From Sipunculus nudus (taxonomy: Eukaryota; Annelida; Sipuncula; Golfingiida; Sipunculidae): DNA of 64,000 bases. Location: assembly GCA_026874595.1 (NCBI GenBank), contig CM049314.1, positions 34,763,229 through 34,827,228 of the forward strand, written 5' to 3'. This document shows, piece by piece, positions 45,912 through 57,330 of the stretch. The position numbers and the translations under genes are program-made. The notes below the pieces were generated by a model, which saw nothing but the letters and a program-made list of their open reading frames with translations, was not told the DNA's origin and made no database searches. Positions within the stretch are counted from its first letter, which is position 1, and each line of letters begins with the position of its first letter.

Positions 45912-47216
45912 GCTTTGGTGCCCAGGAACAGTTTAAGACCAGGAGCTCTAAAAAGCAAGTTGTTTTGCCCAGAGTAAAGTTTTCAATCAGGTGCTCCAAG
46001 AAGGTGCCCAGAGAACAGTTTAAGATCAGGAGCTCCAAGAAGGATGTTCTGGTGCCCAGAAAATGGTTTAAGATCAGGAGCTTTAAGAAGGATGTTCTGA
46101 TGCCCAGAGAACAGTTTAAGATCAGGAGCTTTAAGAAGGATGTTCTGGTGCACAAAGAACAGTTTAAGATCAGGAGCTCCAAGAAGGATGTTGTGGTGCC
46201 CAGAAAATGGTTTAAGATCAGGAGCTTTAAGAAGGATGTTCTGGTGCCCAGAGAACAGTTTAAGATCAGGAGCTTTAAGAAGGATGTTCTGATGCACAGA
46301 GAACAGTTAAAGATCTGGAGCTCCTAGAAGGATGTTCTTGTGTGAATTGAATGGTTTATGATCAGGAGCTTTAAGAAGGATGTTCTGGTGCCCAGAGAAC
46401 AGTTTAAAATCAGGAGCTCTAAGGAGTATGTGCTTGTGCCCAGAGAACAGTTTAAAATCAGGAGCTCCAAGAAGGATGTTCTGGTGTCCAGGAACAGTTT
46501 AAGATCAGGAGCTCTAAGGAGTATGTGCTTGTGCCCAGAGAACAGTTCAAAATCAGGAGCCCCAAGAACGATGTTCTAGTGTCCAGGAACAGTTCAAGAT
46601 CACAAACTCCAAGAAGGACATTCTGGTGCACAGAGAACAGTTAAAGATCAGGAACTCTTAGAAAGATGTTCTGGTGTGAAGAAAATGGTTTATGACCAGG
46701 AGCTTTAAGAAGGATGTTCTGGTGTGCAGGAACAGTTTAAGATCAGGAGCTCTAAGTAGGATGTGCTGGTTCCCATGAACAGTTTAAGATCAGGAGCTCT
46801 AAGTAGGATTTTCTTGTGCTTACAGAACAGTTTAAGATCAGGAGCTCTAAGGAGGATGTGCTGGTGCCCAGGAAATGTTTAAGATCAGGAGCTCTAAGTA
46901 GGATGTTCTGGTGCCCAGAGAACAGTTTAAGATCAGGAGCTCCAAGAAGGATGTTCTTGTGCTTACAGAACAGTTTAAGATCAGGAGCTCTAAGGAGGAT
47001 GTGCTGGTGCCCAGAGAACAGTTTAAGATCAGGAGCTCTAAGAAGGATGTTCTGGAGCCAAGAGAACAGTTTAGAATCAGGAGCTCTAAGAAGAATGTTT
47101 GGGTGCCAAGAGAAAAGTTTAAGATCAAATGCTGGAAGGAGGATGTTCTGGTGCCCAGAGAACAGTTTAAGATCAGGAGCTCTAAGAAGCAAGTTGTTTT
47201 GTACATGAATAGTTTG
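45912..47216. repeat. 48-bp minisatellite (16-codon unit)
   Basis: About 27 copies of a 48-bp unit, typical GGATGTTCTGGTGCCCAGAG followed by AACAGTTTAAGATCAGGAGC and TCCAAGAA, with occasional 47-bp variants. Because 48 is 16 codons, several frames stay open on both strands: KKDVLVPREQFKIRSS repeats on plus, LLKAPDLKLFSGHQNI on minus. Frame-breaking 47-bp units, stops between blocks, and equal openness on both strands argue against a coding role. First and last units share the variant GCAAGTTGTTTTG. Local dimers (about 46410-46600) and a trimer (offset 143 at 46811 and 46954) show higher-order structure. Confidence 0.95.
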
Positions 47217-47279
47217 AAGAAGAAAAGTCACGTGACAATGTGTATCGTGAAAGTCTTGTTTAAGAACATGCTCTGAAGG

Positions 47280-47645
47280 CTTAGAGGTCAGGTTATGAGT
47301 ATATGGGTCAGATTTAGTTGAAGTTATGTTTCCATCTTTAGATTATGCTCATTTTGATGAGGTTGCCATAATGTTTTTATTTGTAGGGTTAAATTTATAT
47401 TTATAAGGTTACGCTCATATTGGTAAATGTAATATTCATATTAGTTAGGTTGTAATCATATTGGACATATTATTTGTAGTTTTGTCTGAACAAGTTTACA
47501 GTGGTCATGTTATATTCATATTGGTCAGGTGATTTTAATATTGGTGAGGGAACGTTCATCTTGGTAGGGTTACATTCATATATTGTTGTTGTCACGTCCG
47601 TACAGGTAAGGTCATGTTTGTATTGGTAATGTTATGTTCGACTGC
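47280..47645. repeat. Degenerate short tandem repeat (TCATATTGGTNAGGTTA-type)
   Basis: Irregular copies of about 25-40 bp with GTTATATTCATATTGGTCAG, GTTACGCTCATATTGGTAA, GAACGTTCATCTTGGTAGG and similar. Strongly diverged. Confidence 0.6.
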
Positions 47646-49497
47646 CTGATTTTACAAACTTGCGTGTATGTATGATCTCTTTGTCACCAACACTAAGAGG
47701 ACGGGGATATTTATATAGACTTGATAGTACTGGCAGAGGCCCCTGCTGCTAAAATCACGACAAAGAACGGCTTAATGCCCAGTTACAGAGTCCGCATGCA
47801 CATCAAAGGCACTGAATAAACCCCCACTATTCAGCTGAGCAGAGAACTTGTAGCGGACTGTGACTCTTGCTCAGACTTGTCACAGTGAATGGATGAAATA
47901 TTTACATGCTTTGAGGACAATATGTGAAAAAGGTTGAATTACTGAGTATTGATTTGTAGTGTGTATATACTATCTACTCTCAGAGTTTGCAGGCAAGCTC
48001 TGTAAAATGAGTAAACACGCATGTACTGCTGAAATGGTGTGCATGCAGGCAGCAAACAAATCAGTTGGTTTACTCTGAAAAAAAGTGAACATCAAACTTC
48101 AGTTGATCAAATTGTATTAGTGTTTATACACAATACCTGGGAGTTCAAAATGTAGTCTGCTGGTAGGGTATATATGCATGTAATTATCCTCATAATTTTA
48201 GGTATTGATAATCAATGTCAATTAGCTAACTGTTATATTTTCTGAAGAGATAGTGTACGTGGCAGTTATACCAGCATATTTATCATCATACACCTGTCGT
48301 ATATAAACTGACCATACATATAAGAGTTAAAGCATTTTACATTGGAATCCATTCAGCTCAGAACTTAACCAGTTTCCCTTGGAAAAGTAATATTCATTAC
48401 CAAGTTCAAATTGCTTTCAGTTTACTTTGGAACTCTAAAGCTAATTAAACTCCAATCTGCAATGTTTTACTTGTCAGATTTCTAAGATCACAATTTACAT
48501 TGAGTCAGAATATTATAAATATCATGAAATTAACTAGTTCACTTTTAAGGTTTTACATGCTTCAATGTATAGATTGCTTTTAGATTATATTTGAATTTTA
48601 AAATAAATGGCTCAAGTAGGAATTCATGTCCACACCAATATCCTTTGCACCTATGAGTACAAACTCCAGTGAAACAAACTTTGCTTAACAAAATGTGTGT
48701 ATACATATGCTCATTCAAGCCTATGAATAAGTACTAAAGGGACAGCAGAAGAGAAAACAAAAAAGTTTGTTATTTATGATTTGAGTACTTGTTGTCTAAA
48801 TTTATGGTTACAGCAAAAGAGATTAAACACAGACACAATTTCTTTATGTGTGAACAGCAGAAAAAAAGGATATGATATAAAACTTAATTACTTTATTCTC
48901 AAGCTAATGCCTCAATCATCACTCAAATAATAATTCTGATTTCTGCTTGCTAGTTCAAAGTGGGTATTTTACCTTTGAATTATACACAGTATGCTATAAT
49001 TGTATAAGAGTGAATCAGCTGATTCATCTTCACATATTTCCTATTTCAAGTTCTCTGAAGGTGTAATATTTAATAGAACCGCAAAGTTTGAGGGACCTTT
49101 AAATCAATTCAGTTATTGATTATTTACCTTTAGTTCAATCCTTAATTCATGCAATTCTTACTTAAGAGGTAAATTGCAGACTTTAAAAAATAAAAGCAAT
49201 TTTACCAAAATGGATGTCGGTAAATTTAAGAAAAAGTAGCTCTCCATGTTTGTTGCTGCCATATATGTCTCTATGTGAGTGGTGTGGTCCACTAGCAAAA
49301 GTAGATCAGAGATTAATAATTGATTACAATTTAATCAAGGGCTTGCAATTAAATGCTTTGATTCTTCAGTGCATTGTAACACACCCTATTCTTTAACATT
49401 AGAATATTAAAAAAATGTATACAATAATGTATCCACTAGCTTTTACTTGTTTACTTTGGAATGTGATTGAAATTGGAAAGTTAGGCCAACAAAATAA
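47646..49497. other. Non-coding sequence
   Basis: 47690-47890 is moderately G+C-rich (GGCAGAGGCCCCTGCTGC, GAGTCCGCATGCACATC) with no frame or repeat match. The rest is AT-rich with nothing recognised. Confidence 0.4.
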
Positions 49498-49727
49498 AAA
49501 GGTATGGTTCTCGGGCACTTTTTTTCAGAAATCACTGCAGGCAGGCGTTTTTATATTTTTGACATTCTTTTTGTATGTTTCAATAAAAATGTCATATGAT
49601 CAGGTAAAAGCACTACATAACAAAGGAAATTGTATTATTTTGTCTTTTTGAAAGATGAAAATCAAAATCAAAATGTTTGACGCGGAGATTAAAATTGACG
49701 TGGGCGGTGCCTGAGAACCATACCTTT
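49498..49727 (+). mobile_element. Intact MITE, M family (~230 bp)
   Basis: Terminal inverted repeats AAAGGTATGGTTCTCGGGCA and GTGCCTGAGAACCATACCTT pair at 20 of 21 positions. The interior is AT-rich, with GGTAAAAGCACTACATAACA and GAAAGATGAAAATCAAAATC. A second, interrupted copy is at 13455-13661 plus 16429-16450. No coding capacity. The open frame at 49415-49651 simply runs through it. Confidence 0.85.
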
Positions 49728-50200
49728 ATTTTTTTTTTTGCCTTAGCTGTTTAGTTTTTAATTCAAACCACTTTTGTAAAAGAGAAGGCAAATTAGCTTA
49801 ACCATGTTTTCAAAATTCATTTGCTGAATTAAATATTTTCTGAAATCAAAACTACATTAGAATTCCTAGAAGTAAACTGAAGTTCCAAACTGGTGCACGC
49901 TGGATTCCAGTATATACACTGAGACAAATATATACCTATAGCCTAGGGAAGATATCCAGCCATGCGTTTTATTGGCAGGTCCATTCATTTAATTAGAGGG
50001 CAGTCATCCAAAACATGACATGGACTTCATCACTTGTTCAGCCTCACTGAAGACACAGCAGGAGTGACCTGAACTGTGTCAGGGGTGAAGGAACAAAACC
50101 CCACCTGGCAATTAACACACCCTCTGACAAACATCCACAGACAAAACAGCATATATGTGACCATTAAATTGCAAAATAGGATAAAACCCAACCTCTTAAG
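49728..50200. other. Non-coding sequence
   Basis: Nothing recognised. Confidence 0.4.
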
Positions 50201-50562
50201 GTATGTTTTCATGTGCACGTATAGGTGTATGTGCATATATGCTTAAAAAAATAGGTGTTTCCATGTGCACGTATTTGTGTATATGGGTGAACTGCAAGCC
50301 AGAAGTATATATATATTTGGACAGTGGATCAAGCAGGCCTTCCACAGAAAGATGGTGAAATGACTTCATTTTACCCTGAACCCCTGAGTTCATGCAGACC
50401 CTGTGCGTGAAAATCTCTCCTGTGGTGATTTTCAAGCATATATGCACAAACACATATACGTACGCTGACGAACACATGGAAACATCCCAGTTACAAAATC
50501 ATATGAGTGATTTTTCACGCATATACACACGTACACATATACACATACATGGAAATGCCCCT
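50201..50562. mobile_element. Fold-back inverted-repeat element
   Basis: The left part has two successive arms built on TTTCCATGTGCACGTAT and GTGTATATG (50205-50245 and 50256-50290). The right part has two matching inverted arms (about 50435-50487 and 50505-50556). GCGTGAAAATC and its inverted form GATTTTTCACGC bracket the right side. The 140-bp middle is unrelated unique sequence. No coding content. Confidence 0.6.
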
Positions 50563-52110
50563 TTATGATAAATTAAGGTTGTAAATATCTCTGTGATTTG
50601 TCCTTGTTGTATCTTGGTGCCGATTTATGCTGTAATCAGAGCATTCATGCATATATAAACATTTCAACTTCTATTTTTTGCCATATTTTGTACATTCAGA
50701 TAATTTTATGAGTTAGATATACTGTGGTATTGTATTCAAAAAAGATTCTTGGGTTTATTTAGTTCTGTCTTTTGCATTAATATAAAGTATATGGGGTGGC
50801 TTTCATGAGGTAATGATGTCATCATGGCGACATTGTCATATTTAAATTTTAATGGAAATAATATAGCACAGCCATCACGTCAATGGCATGATGTATTTTA
50901 AAAGTACTTAAACTTTAAAAGTTTCCTATTAATTTGTAGTATAATGCTATAGGCCATCTGTCTTCATGTGAGAAACAGGTAGATATAGCTCATTGTCATA
51001 CAAGTTTTACAACTTTAGTATCAGACATCAGCAAGTAGTTGACTTTGTGGTACACTAGGCTAAAAAATGTGTTAATCATCAATAACTCCAGAACTGTTTT
51101 GTTAATTTATAAAATTTGGTCATAGGAGGTCCAATAGATGAGGAAAATTTGATTAACTCTGCAGGTGAATAAAATCAAATTTAGGGGAGAACTGGATGAG
51201 GAATAATTAAGGGATTGGTGGAGGTATATGTGCTCTGTGAGTGCTTTCTAGTTTAGAAATGCATTGGTAGTCATTAAATTGGATTGTCATTCTGTTGTGT
51301 AGAGTTAGTGGGAACCCTCAGTATAACAAGTTACAAAATCTTTATCATGTTAACAACATTAGAAAGGAATCTCAAATATTTCACACCTATATACATTGCA
51401 GACATATAATATATGATATATATTTGACATGATATATTTTTCATTTGACTCTTTATTCTATCTGAACGTGACAACCAGAATACTAATATACAAAGTGTTC
51501 TTGGGCTATTTCAATACATTACCTTACACATTCAAAGTCATGATTTTTGCAAGTGATGTCACAGACCTATGTATATACATATCTATGTAAGTGTGTGGAT
51601 TATCTCAGTGTGTGCTCTGCATTCAGCAACATTTCCTGTACACAAGAAAGCCTATCCTATAGATGTATACTCATGCACATATAATTGTGGATGAAGTTTT
51701 CCACCTGACTGGTTTTATATAGCATTTTGATGCCTATCAGTTAGATGAATGGGGAGTCAGGTCCCGGCCCCCACTGTGTTAGGATTTGGACAGTTTAATG
51801 ATGTGTGAAGAAGGTCTGGTATTCGTTTTGTGAGCCACGCTTCATTCAGTCTGGAGCATTGTGCGAGTTCATCCCCCTGTGGGGAACCATACATGTCAGT
51901 GCAGAATATATTGTGTTAAAGGCCTGATAATGATAGAATATTACAAGAAGAAAAGGCAGACAGTAAATTGGTTTGGTGACTTGGAGTTATAACATAAAGG
52001 TGGGAACCATTGTATATATCAAGCACTGGAAAAGTTAAATTGACTGCTCCATGCTCCAATACCCCTTGGATGAAAGCTCCTCTCCATGTTATATATCATG
52101 TTATTGGCCA
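50563..52110. other. AT-rich non-coding sequence
   Basis: 51720-51900 is a G+C-richer patch (GGGGAGTCAGGTCCCGGCCC, GTGAGCCACGCTTCATTC) with no frame. Otherwise nothing recognised. Confidence 0.4.
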
Positions 52111-52299
52111 AATGCATTAATGAACAAATTTATTAATGCACAAATTTATTTATTGCTGCACAGATTCATTAATGCATAAATTAATCAATGATACATTTAT
52201 TAATGCACAAATTAATTAATGTACAAATTTATTAAAGAGCAAATTTTTTTATGCATAAATTTATTAATATACAAATTTATTAATGCACACATTTATCAA
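52111..52299. repeat. AT-rich minisatellite (~18-19 bp, TTATTAATGCACAAATT)
   Basis: About ten imperfect units of AAATTTATTAATGCAC type. Confidence 0.85.
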
Positions 52300-53644
52300 T
52301 GTAGACTTTAGAAGAAGCATTTGCCTTATAATATAAAATGTAAACATAATTTTTATAACTAAAGTATTAATTGTATGTTATTAGATCTAATTTGTTGTTT
52401 AAATGTAGAAAACCCAATTTAATTGCATTATTTGCTTTAATTATCTATCTGTTTGAAAATCCTGTACGTACCACCAAAACAATTATATATTATCACTGAA
52501 CTGAATTGGTGCTGATTGTTTTATAAATCATACTAGGTATACATGAAATAAAGTGTTCTCTACAAGAAATATAATATGATCTGCCAACATTTTGTTCTAA
52601 AACCCATTTCCTGATGCCTATACACAGTGGAAATAAACTAGCACCTGGTGTAATCAGTGCCACAAAAAGAAAACATAATCATAACATCCTGAACTAATGT
52701 CATAAATCCAGATGGTGCATGACCATGCAGCAGTAAAAAACTTGTCTATTTGTTATTCATGACATATCTTCCATACATAATAATACATTTTTGCCCATGT
52801 GTAATATCAGATCTTTGGCCACTCAGTCTTGTTAAAGTAAACAGGCACACTTACCAATAGATTGTATTTACCACCACAGAACCAAAAACAAAATATATAA
52901 AACAAGTGAAAAAAAGACACTTTGTCTGTAAGCCAGGGTGGTTTTGCTTGGACACTTTTGTATTTAGCCAAAATGAGCTGATATAATGGAAGGTAATACA
53001 CATTGTTGCAAGTGACTGAGTACCTTTAAGCATATAATCTTGATCATAATCTGTGATATATGTGTATAGGCTGATCCATCAGGTATGACATATAACTTTG
53101 AGAGTATAGCTACAGAAAAGTGTTCACTTCACCAACTATGCAGTACCAGTCTGCTTAAGATAAGAAAGATTATAAATATTGATGGCCAATTGTTAATGTC
53201 TCCTCAGTTTATTGAATTAATTTATCAGACTTTGCATGTGGTTCCTTAATGTAAAAGATGGTTTGAGATAGTAAGACTGGCCTTTTTTGGTAACACTCCT
53301 CCCATGCAAGCTCTCTGCTGCTTGCTACAGTTAGTGACCTCACGAACATGACATATTTAAATGTCAAGGATGAACTTGGATAAAGCAGATTATCTGAAAG
53401 CCAACTCTCACACATGTTTCTAGGTCCTCCAGAATTTTGCCTGGATTACTCTGATTGGCTGTAAAGGAGCACTTGAGTAGAGATTACCCTGGCATGGCAG
53501 TGTGGCTGGCAGATACTTGTTAAACCCTTGAGTCTGACAAATTACCCAGGCCCTTCATTCCATAGATCATCCACCAGCTAAGCTTAATAGAGGACAGTTG
53601 CAGTTATGTTGCAAGATCCTGCTCCACAGAGAATCTGCCACCCC
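52300..53644. other. AT-rich non-coding sequence
   Basis: Nothing recognised. Minus-strand frames at 52807-53033 and 53209-53415 have no supporting features. 53270-53560 is moderately G+C-rich. Confidence 0.4.
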
Positions 53645-53826
53645 TCCTACACTGACCAGCCCACCCTACCTACACTGACCAGCCCATCCCCACCTACACC
53701 AACCAGCCCACCCCACCTACACTGACCAGCCCCCCCCCCCCAACATCTACACAGACCAGTCCATCCCACCTACACTGACCAGCTCTCCCCACCTACACTG
53801 ACCAGCCCACCCAACCTACACTGACC
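53645..53826. repeat. 23-bp G+C-rich minisatellite
   Basis: About eight units of CCACCTACACTGACCAGCCC, one interrupted by a C-run (53730-53741). Confidence 0.93.
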
Positions 53827-53969
53827 GGGTCTTCAGTCCACATTAACTATGGCACTAGTTTGCCTGCTACATTCATAGTATTATGGCAAGTTCATGGCAA
53901 AACTTTGTATAATTGTTCCAAATGTGCCTTGGTCCACCTGCCCAATCAAAGTGACTGAGCCACCAATGC
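53827..53969. other. Short spacer between two minisatellites
   Basis: Unique sequence, nothing recognised. Confidence 0.4.
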
Positions 53970-54830
53970 TCGTTTGGCCTCACTTGCAGTGACTGAGACA
54001 CCCACAGTGACTGCTGTACCCACAGTGACTGAGACACCCAGGTCCTCTCCCACTTGCAGGACTGAGGCACCCAGGTCCTGACCCACAGTAACTGCATGAG
54101 GCACCCAGGTCCTGTCCCACAGTAACTGCATGAGGCACCCAGGTCCTGTCCCACAGTAACTGCATGAGGCACTCAGGTCCTGTCCCACAGTAACTGTATG
54201 AGGCAACCCAGGTCCTGTCCCACAGTGACTGCATGAGGCAACCCAGGTCCTGTCCCACAGTAACTGCATGAGGCACCCAGGTCCTGTCCCACAGTGACTG
54301 CATGAGGCACCAAGGTCCTGTCCCACAGAAACTGCATGAGACACTCAGGTCCTGTCCCACAGTAACTGCATGAGGCACCCAGGTTCTGTCCCACAGTGAC
54401 TGCATGAGGCATACAGGTCCTGTCCCACAGTAACTGCATGAGGCACCCAGGTCCTGTCCCACAGTAACTGCATGAGGCACCCAGGTCCTGTCCCACAGTG
54501 ACTGCATGAGGCACCCTGGTCCTGTCCCACAGGGACTGCATGAGGCACCCAGGTCCTGTCCCAAGTAACTGCATGAGGCACCCAGGTCCTGTCCCACAGT
54601 AACTGCATGAGGTACCCAGGTCCTGTCCCACAGTGACTGCATGAGGCACCCAGGTCCTGTCCCACAGTGACTGCATGAGGCACCCAGGCCCTGTCCCACA
54701 GTGACTGCATGAGGCACCCAGGCCCCGCCCATAGTAACTGCATGAGGCACCCAGGTCCTGTCCCACAGTAACTGCATGAGGCACTCAGGTCCTGTCCCAC
54801 AGTGACTGTCAGTGAGTGTGAGTGAGACAT
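53970..54830. repeat. 34-bp G+C-rich minisatellite
   Basis: About 23 near-identical units of GTCCTGTCCCACAGTAACTG plus CATGAGGCACCCAG, with more diverged units at the left end. All three minus-strand frames stay open for long stretches (up to 289 codons, 53980-54849) because one repeat cycle of three units is 34 codons with no stop. The three frames spell the same repeated words, which marks a by-product rather than a gene. The two alternating forms ACAGTAACTG and ACAGTGACTG are interspersed. Confidence 0.96.
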
Positions 54831-55045
54831 CCTGTTGCTTCTGTCCCATCCATAGTGATTGAGGCAGTAAGGTCCTCCTGTCCTACTAATAGTCCACCTG
54901 TTCAGTTCTGGAGTAACTGTGTCCTAGCCCCTAGAAGGTAACTGTGGCACCACGGTCCCGCTGATGTACTGTGAGTAACTGTGACCTAGTCCACTCAGAC
55001 TGACTGTGGGTCCATGTGTTTAGGCCCTCACAGAGTGACTGTGAC
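54831..55045. repeat. Decayed flank of the 34-bp minisatellite
   Basis: Scattered GTAACTGTGNC, AGTGACTGTGAC and GTCC words at irregular spacing suggest old units that have drifted. Confidence 0.55.
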
Positions 55046-56859
55046 ATCCAGTTACACAAGTCTACCTGTACTATAAGAGTTACCAGTAGGCTTTTGTCAA
55101 ATATACAGGCTTTGAAAATGGTTCACTCTGATACTGTTTCACTTAATTACCCATTTTTAACCTTGAAACTACCAAACCTAATTGCTGTAAGCATGAGATA
55201 AGTATGTCACTTTCTAATTAGTGTTTTCTTATAATCATTATAAGGATGATTATCATTCACATCACACCATAAATCCAATCGTACTTAATATCTTAGATGT
55301 GCATGTTTGTTTTTACAACAAAACTCAAGCTCATACTGTTGAAATCCTCAACATACCACCTGGGACCATAAACTGCCCACCGCTACCTCCAAAATTAATG
55401 CAAGTTTGCCTAAACTGTTTTTATATTTGAAGTTCCCCAGACAAACTCTGCCAAACCAAGAAGAAAAATGCTGCCCATATGTATCAGGTGCCAGACGCCT
55501 TCTTTTTTATACCTCTAATATATTTTGGTCAGTGTTCATCAATGGACCAAAGCTCACTGCATTCTTTGTAACAAGCTAAAAAATTTAAAATATTTCCTGA
55601 CAGAAGGCTCATCTGACTGGCAATTAAAATTATGTGAGTGTATATTTTGCAAAGTATTTATTATAATGGGCAAAGTAGTATTTCATTTACGGACAAGACT
55701 GGTTTCTTTCCTACACTTATGTTTATTGTAGGTGTTTTGAATCCTCACAAGAACTTTGTTATAATTTGTTATTAAAATATAACTATACCTGAATGTGTGT
55801 CATCAATTAAATATTCATTTAAGGTATGTACCATAAATTACATTAAAGCCATGTTTTGCCTGACCTATTTGTATAACTTGTGTGATTTCTGGCTTACTTA
55901 TCGATGAACTGTAGTAATTCCTTCCTGCCAAGAAAGGTTCTTATAATGCCTCTGTGATGGATGTATGAGCTTGTATATCTACAAGTTGTTAATAAAACAT
56001 GGTACATGCAGTGTTGACAAACAGGAAAATCATGTAACTGAAGGTGGTTGATAGCATATGAATATATCTGTGTGGAAGTTGAAAGGTCACACGTTGCAAA
56101 TCACTATTTGCAAAACTCTTGGTTCGTCTGTCTTGCTGGCAAATGTTAATTGTATTTAGTTAACAACATGTGACCAATTGTTTGCAGGCCCCCCCACATG
56201 TTATAAAAAGTAGATATTTAAAAAAGGAACAGCATGGGTGTTGTGGGTTCTGCATTAATAAAAAATGTTAGGGTCATCTTCATATAAGAGTCTCGTGCCA
56301 TTAGTAAATAGATGTCAGAATTTAGAATAGGCATCTTAAAATAAACTACAATCGGGTGTTTCCATCAAAGTGTAGCAGAAAGGAGAGATGTTTGAAACAA
56401 AAGAATATTCAAAAGTTATTATGCCATCATGAGAAATAAAGAAAACTCAATTTTAATTTCTCATCAAATGTAAATATATCTCAAGCTTAATTTTAATAAG
56501 TTTTAATCACTTTTAATCAATTTAATAAAGACACTCAATGATTAAGAGCTTCTGGGACATATTTTCATGTCCAAGGTACTTACTTAGCAAGAGTTACCCT
56601 AATCCCACTTTATTCTTAAATCATAACTTCATTAATGTATGTAGGCCTGCAGTTTTAGATGTTTAAACAATTACCTAAATAATCTGTTAATTGGTTTAAT
56701 TATCTAAGCAGTGTAAACAGTGTGTGCTTCCTATCTGTAGTGCTACAACATCTGTTCATATATTTCCTACTTGCATTTAGTGTGGTTATACCTATGTATG
56801 GATTACAATAAAAAAGGCAGTCATAAATCATGCTGTTTTTTTTACATTAGAATAATACA
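55046..56859. other. AT-rich non-coding sequence
   Basis: Nothing recognised. Open frames at 55016-55201, 55221-55430 and 55525-55731 are short and featureless. Confidence 0.4.
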
Positions 56860-57330
56860 GGTGTAGAGTGTCGCCATGGTAATGAGCACTTGTGTGGGAG
56901 TCAGATAATGCCGGTCCATATCGAATACTACAGGGGAAAGTTTAATTACCACCTGTTGCAGCCTTTGTATTTTTACTAGTTGCTGACAATGTACAGTACG
57001 TACATGTTGATGCATGTGAGTAAATAGTTTATTCATGATGAACATTAGTGGGTGATGATACATGTACATTAATGAACAGAAGAAGGATCCCTAAGGGGAG
57101 ATTTGTTAGTATACATCAAAGCAGGAGAGAGGCAGCCTTTCGCACATGGCTGAAGTTGCGTGCAGTCATTTTGCGGTTCATTCATTGGCAATGAGCAGAG
57201 TGTAATAATAGTGCAGTGTAATTTCTGACAGCGTTAAGTCCCACTCGCTGAGAAATATGCAGATTATTTTAGAAAATCAATCACCTGGAATGAGTCATGT
57301 GCCAGCCAGTAATTAGTTCATCCATTGTTA
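56860..57330. promoter_or_regulatory. Possible conserved non-coding / regulatory segment
   Basis: Complex, non-repetitive sequence with higher G+C than its flanks and no open frame. It includes GTCGCCATGGTAATGAGCAC, TTCGCACATGGCTGAAGTTG, TCATTCATTGGCAATGAGCA and CCAGTAATTAGTTC, words of homeodomain- and bHLH-site type. This is a compositional judgement only. Confidence 0.2.

Noticed and set aside
45965-47276. 120- to 159-codon frames as a repetitive Lys/Arg-rich protein
   Set aside because: Open frames occur on both strands, are broken by 47-bp units, and have no non-repetitive start or end.
53980-54849. 289-codon minus-strand frame as a Cys-rich secreted protein
   Set aside because: All three minus frames are open over the same 34-bp array and spell the same words in rotated order, so openness is a property of the unit.
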